A stretch of 6,603 nucleotides of DNA from Ilumatobacteraceae bacterium (GTDB taxonomy: Bacteria; Actinomycetota; Acidimicrobiia; Acidimicrobiales; Ilumatobacteraceae), in the NCBI GenBank assembly GCA_030728545.1, contig JANQZQ010000080.1, forward strand, positions 15,355-21,957. The letters run 5' to 3'. The notes below the pieces were generated by a model that saw only the letters and a program-made list of their open reading frames with translations, was not told the DNA's origin and did not search any database. Made by a program: the position numbers and the translations under genes. This document shows, piece after piece, positions 6,329 to 6,603 of the stretch; positions within the stretch are counted from its first letter, which is position 1, and each line of letters starts with the position of its first letter.

Positions 6329-6603
6329 CGCAGCATGATGTCGCTGAATTGCTCGAGCCATTCGGCCCGCCGTTCGGCAATGACGGCTGGGTCAATGATT
6401 AGTGGGTTGTCGGGCCGCAGTGCATAGTCGAGAAACTCTTTGGGCACGCTGGCCGTGTTGTTGATTGGCCACACAAACTGAGTGAGCGGCAAATCTTCTT
6501 GAAACTGGCGCGAAACCAAAAAGTCGATGAGTAGTTGGGCTTGTGGCTCGTGTTTGGTGCCCCGCAAAATGCCTGCAAATTCATACTGTCGAAAGCAGGT
6601 GAG
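6325..6603 (-). CDS. thiB: Thiamine-binding protein, ThiB/TbpA-like (3' part only)
   Basis: These are the last 92 residues of an extracytoplasmic binding protein; the frame is open to the right edge, so the start and signal peptide lie outside. The fragment begins LTCFRQYEFAGILRGTKHE, where FRQxEFAGxLxGTK is typical of the thiamine-binding group. It continues with LLIDFLVSRQFQEDLPLTQF (29-48), VWPINN (49-54) and a final RRAEWLEQFSDIM. The order (helix with IDF-L-S--FQ--P, then V-P-N, then a terminal R--W) follows the end of E. coli ThiB (FMQFMVSPAFQNAIP, then WMYPVAN, then RQAWISEW). The known role of ThiB is to capture thiamine, its monophosphate or its diphosphate and pass it to ThiP. Iron- or putrescine-type binding proteins are less likely alternatives, given the ThiP-like partner. 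Confidence 0.82.
   Translation of the reverse strand, partial: LTCFRQYEFAGILRGTKHEPQAQLLIDFLVSRQFQEDLPLTQFVWPINNTASVPKEFLDYALRPDNPLIIDPAVIAERRAEWLEQFSDIMLR

Noticed and set aside
5808..6395. Open frame of 195 codons on the - strand in another frame
   Set aside because: It overlaps the 5' half of thiP and the end of thiB, both well supported. Its translation is Cys/His/Arg-rich with no domain, and the repeat explains part of its regular look.

Overview
The window appears to come from a high-to-moderate GC actinobacterium. A free-living aquatic lineage related to Acidimicrobiia is my best guess. The support is a mycothiol-dependent-isomerase-type protein (mycothiol is an actinobacterial thiol), use of GTG and TTG starts, and protein wording typical of that group. 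The taxonomic guess is inference; no rRNA or marker gene is present.

Layout: two gene clusters point at each other and meet tail to tail at 3581-3591. On the + strand, 1-3591 holds the end of a class III substrate-binding protein gene (cut by the left edge), a FecCD/BtuC-family permease, and a BtuD/FecE-type ATPase. These are followed, with almost no spacing, by a mycothiol-dependent maleylpyruvate isomerase/DinB-like protein and a small His-containing lipoprotein. The three transporter genes form a BtuFCD-like importer for cobalamin, or possibly an iron chelate or haem. The two downstream genes look co-transcribed with it, through a 5-base gap and then a one-base TGATG overlap.

On the - strand, 6603 down to 3581 holds the end of a ThiB-like substrate-binding protein (cut by the right edge), a fused two-domain ThiP-type permease, a short ThiQ-type ATPase and a GNAT acetyltransferase. 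Each transporter gene overlaps the next (4 bases, then 17 bases), as in a translationally coupled operon. Comparison with remembered E. coli ThiB/ThiP/ThiQ sequences supports thiamine or thiamine-phosphate uptake better than iron uptake.

Taken together, the window probably carries uptake of two cofactor vitamins, B1 and B12 or a B12-like compound. The B12-like operon has a thiol-dependent enzyme and a possible metal-binding lipoprotein attached. The coding density is nearly total: no stretch without a gene exceeds about 30 bases. I saw no RNA genes, insertion sequences, CRISPR arrays or convincing terminators. Promoters and any cobalamin or TPP riboswitch would lie outside both edges. The one conspicuous DNA-level structure is an 18-base tandem repeat (6246-6328) encoding the N-terminal tail of the thiP product.
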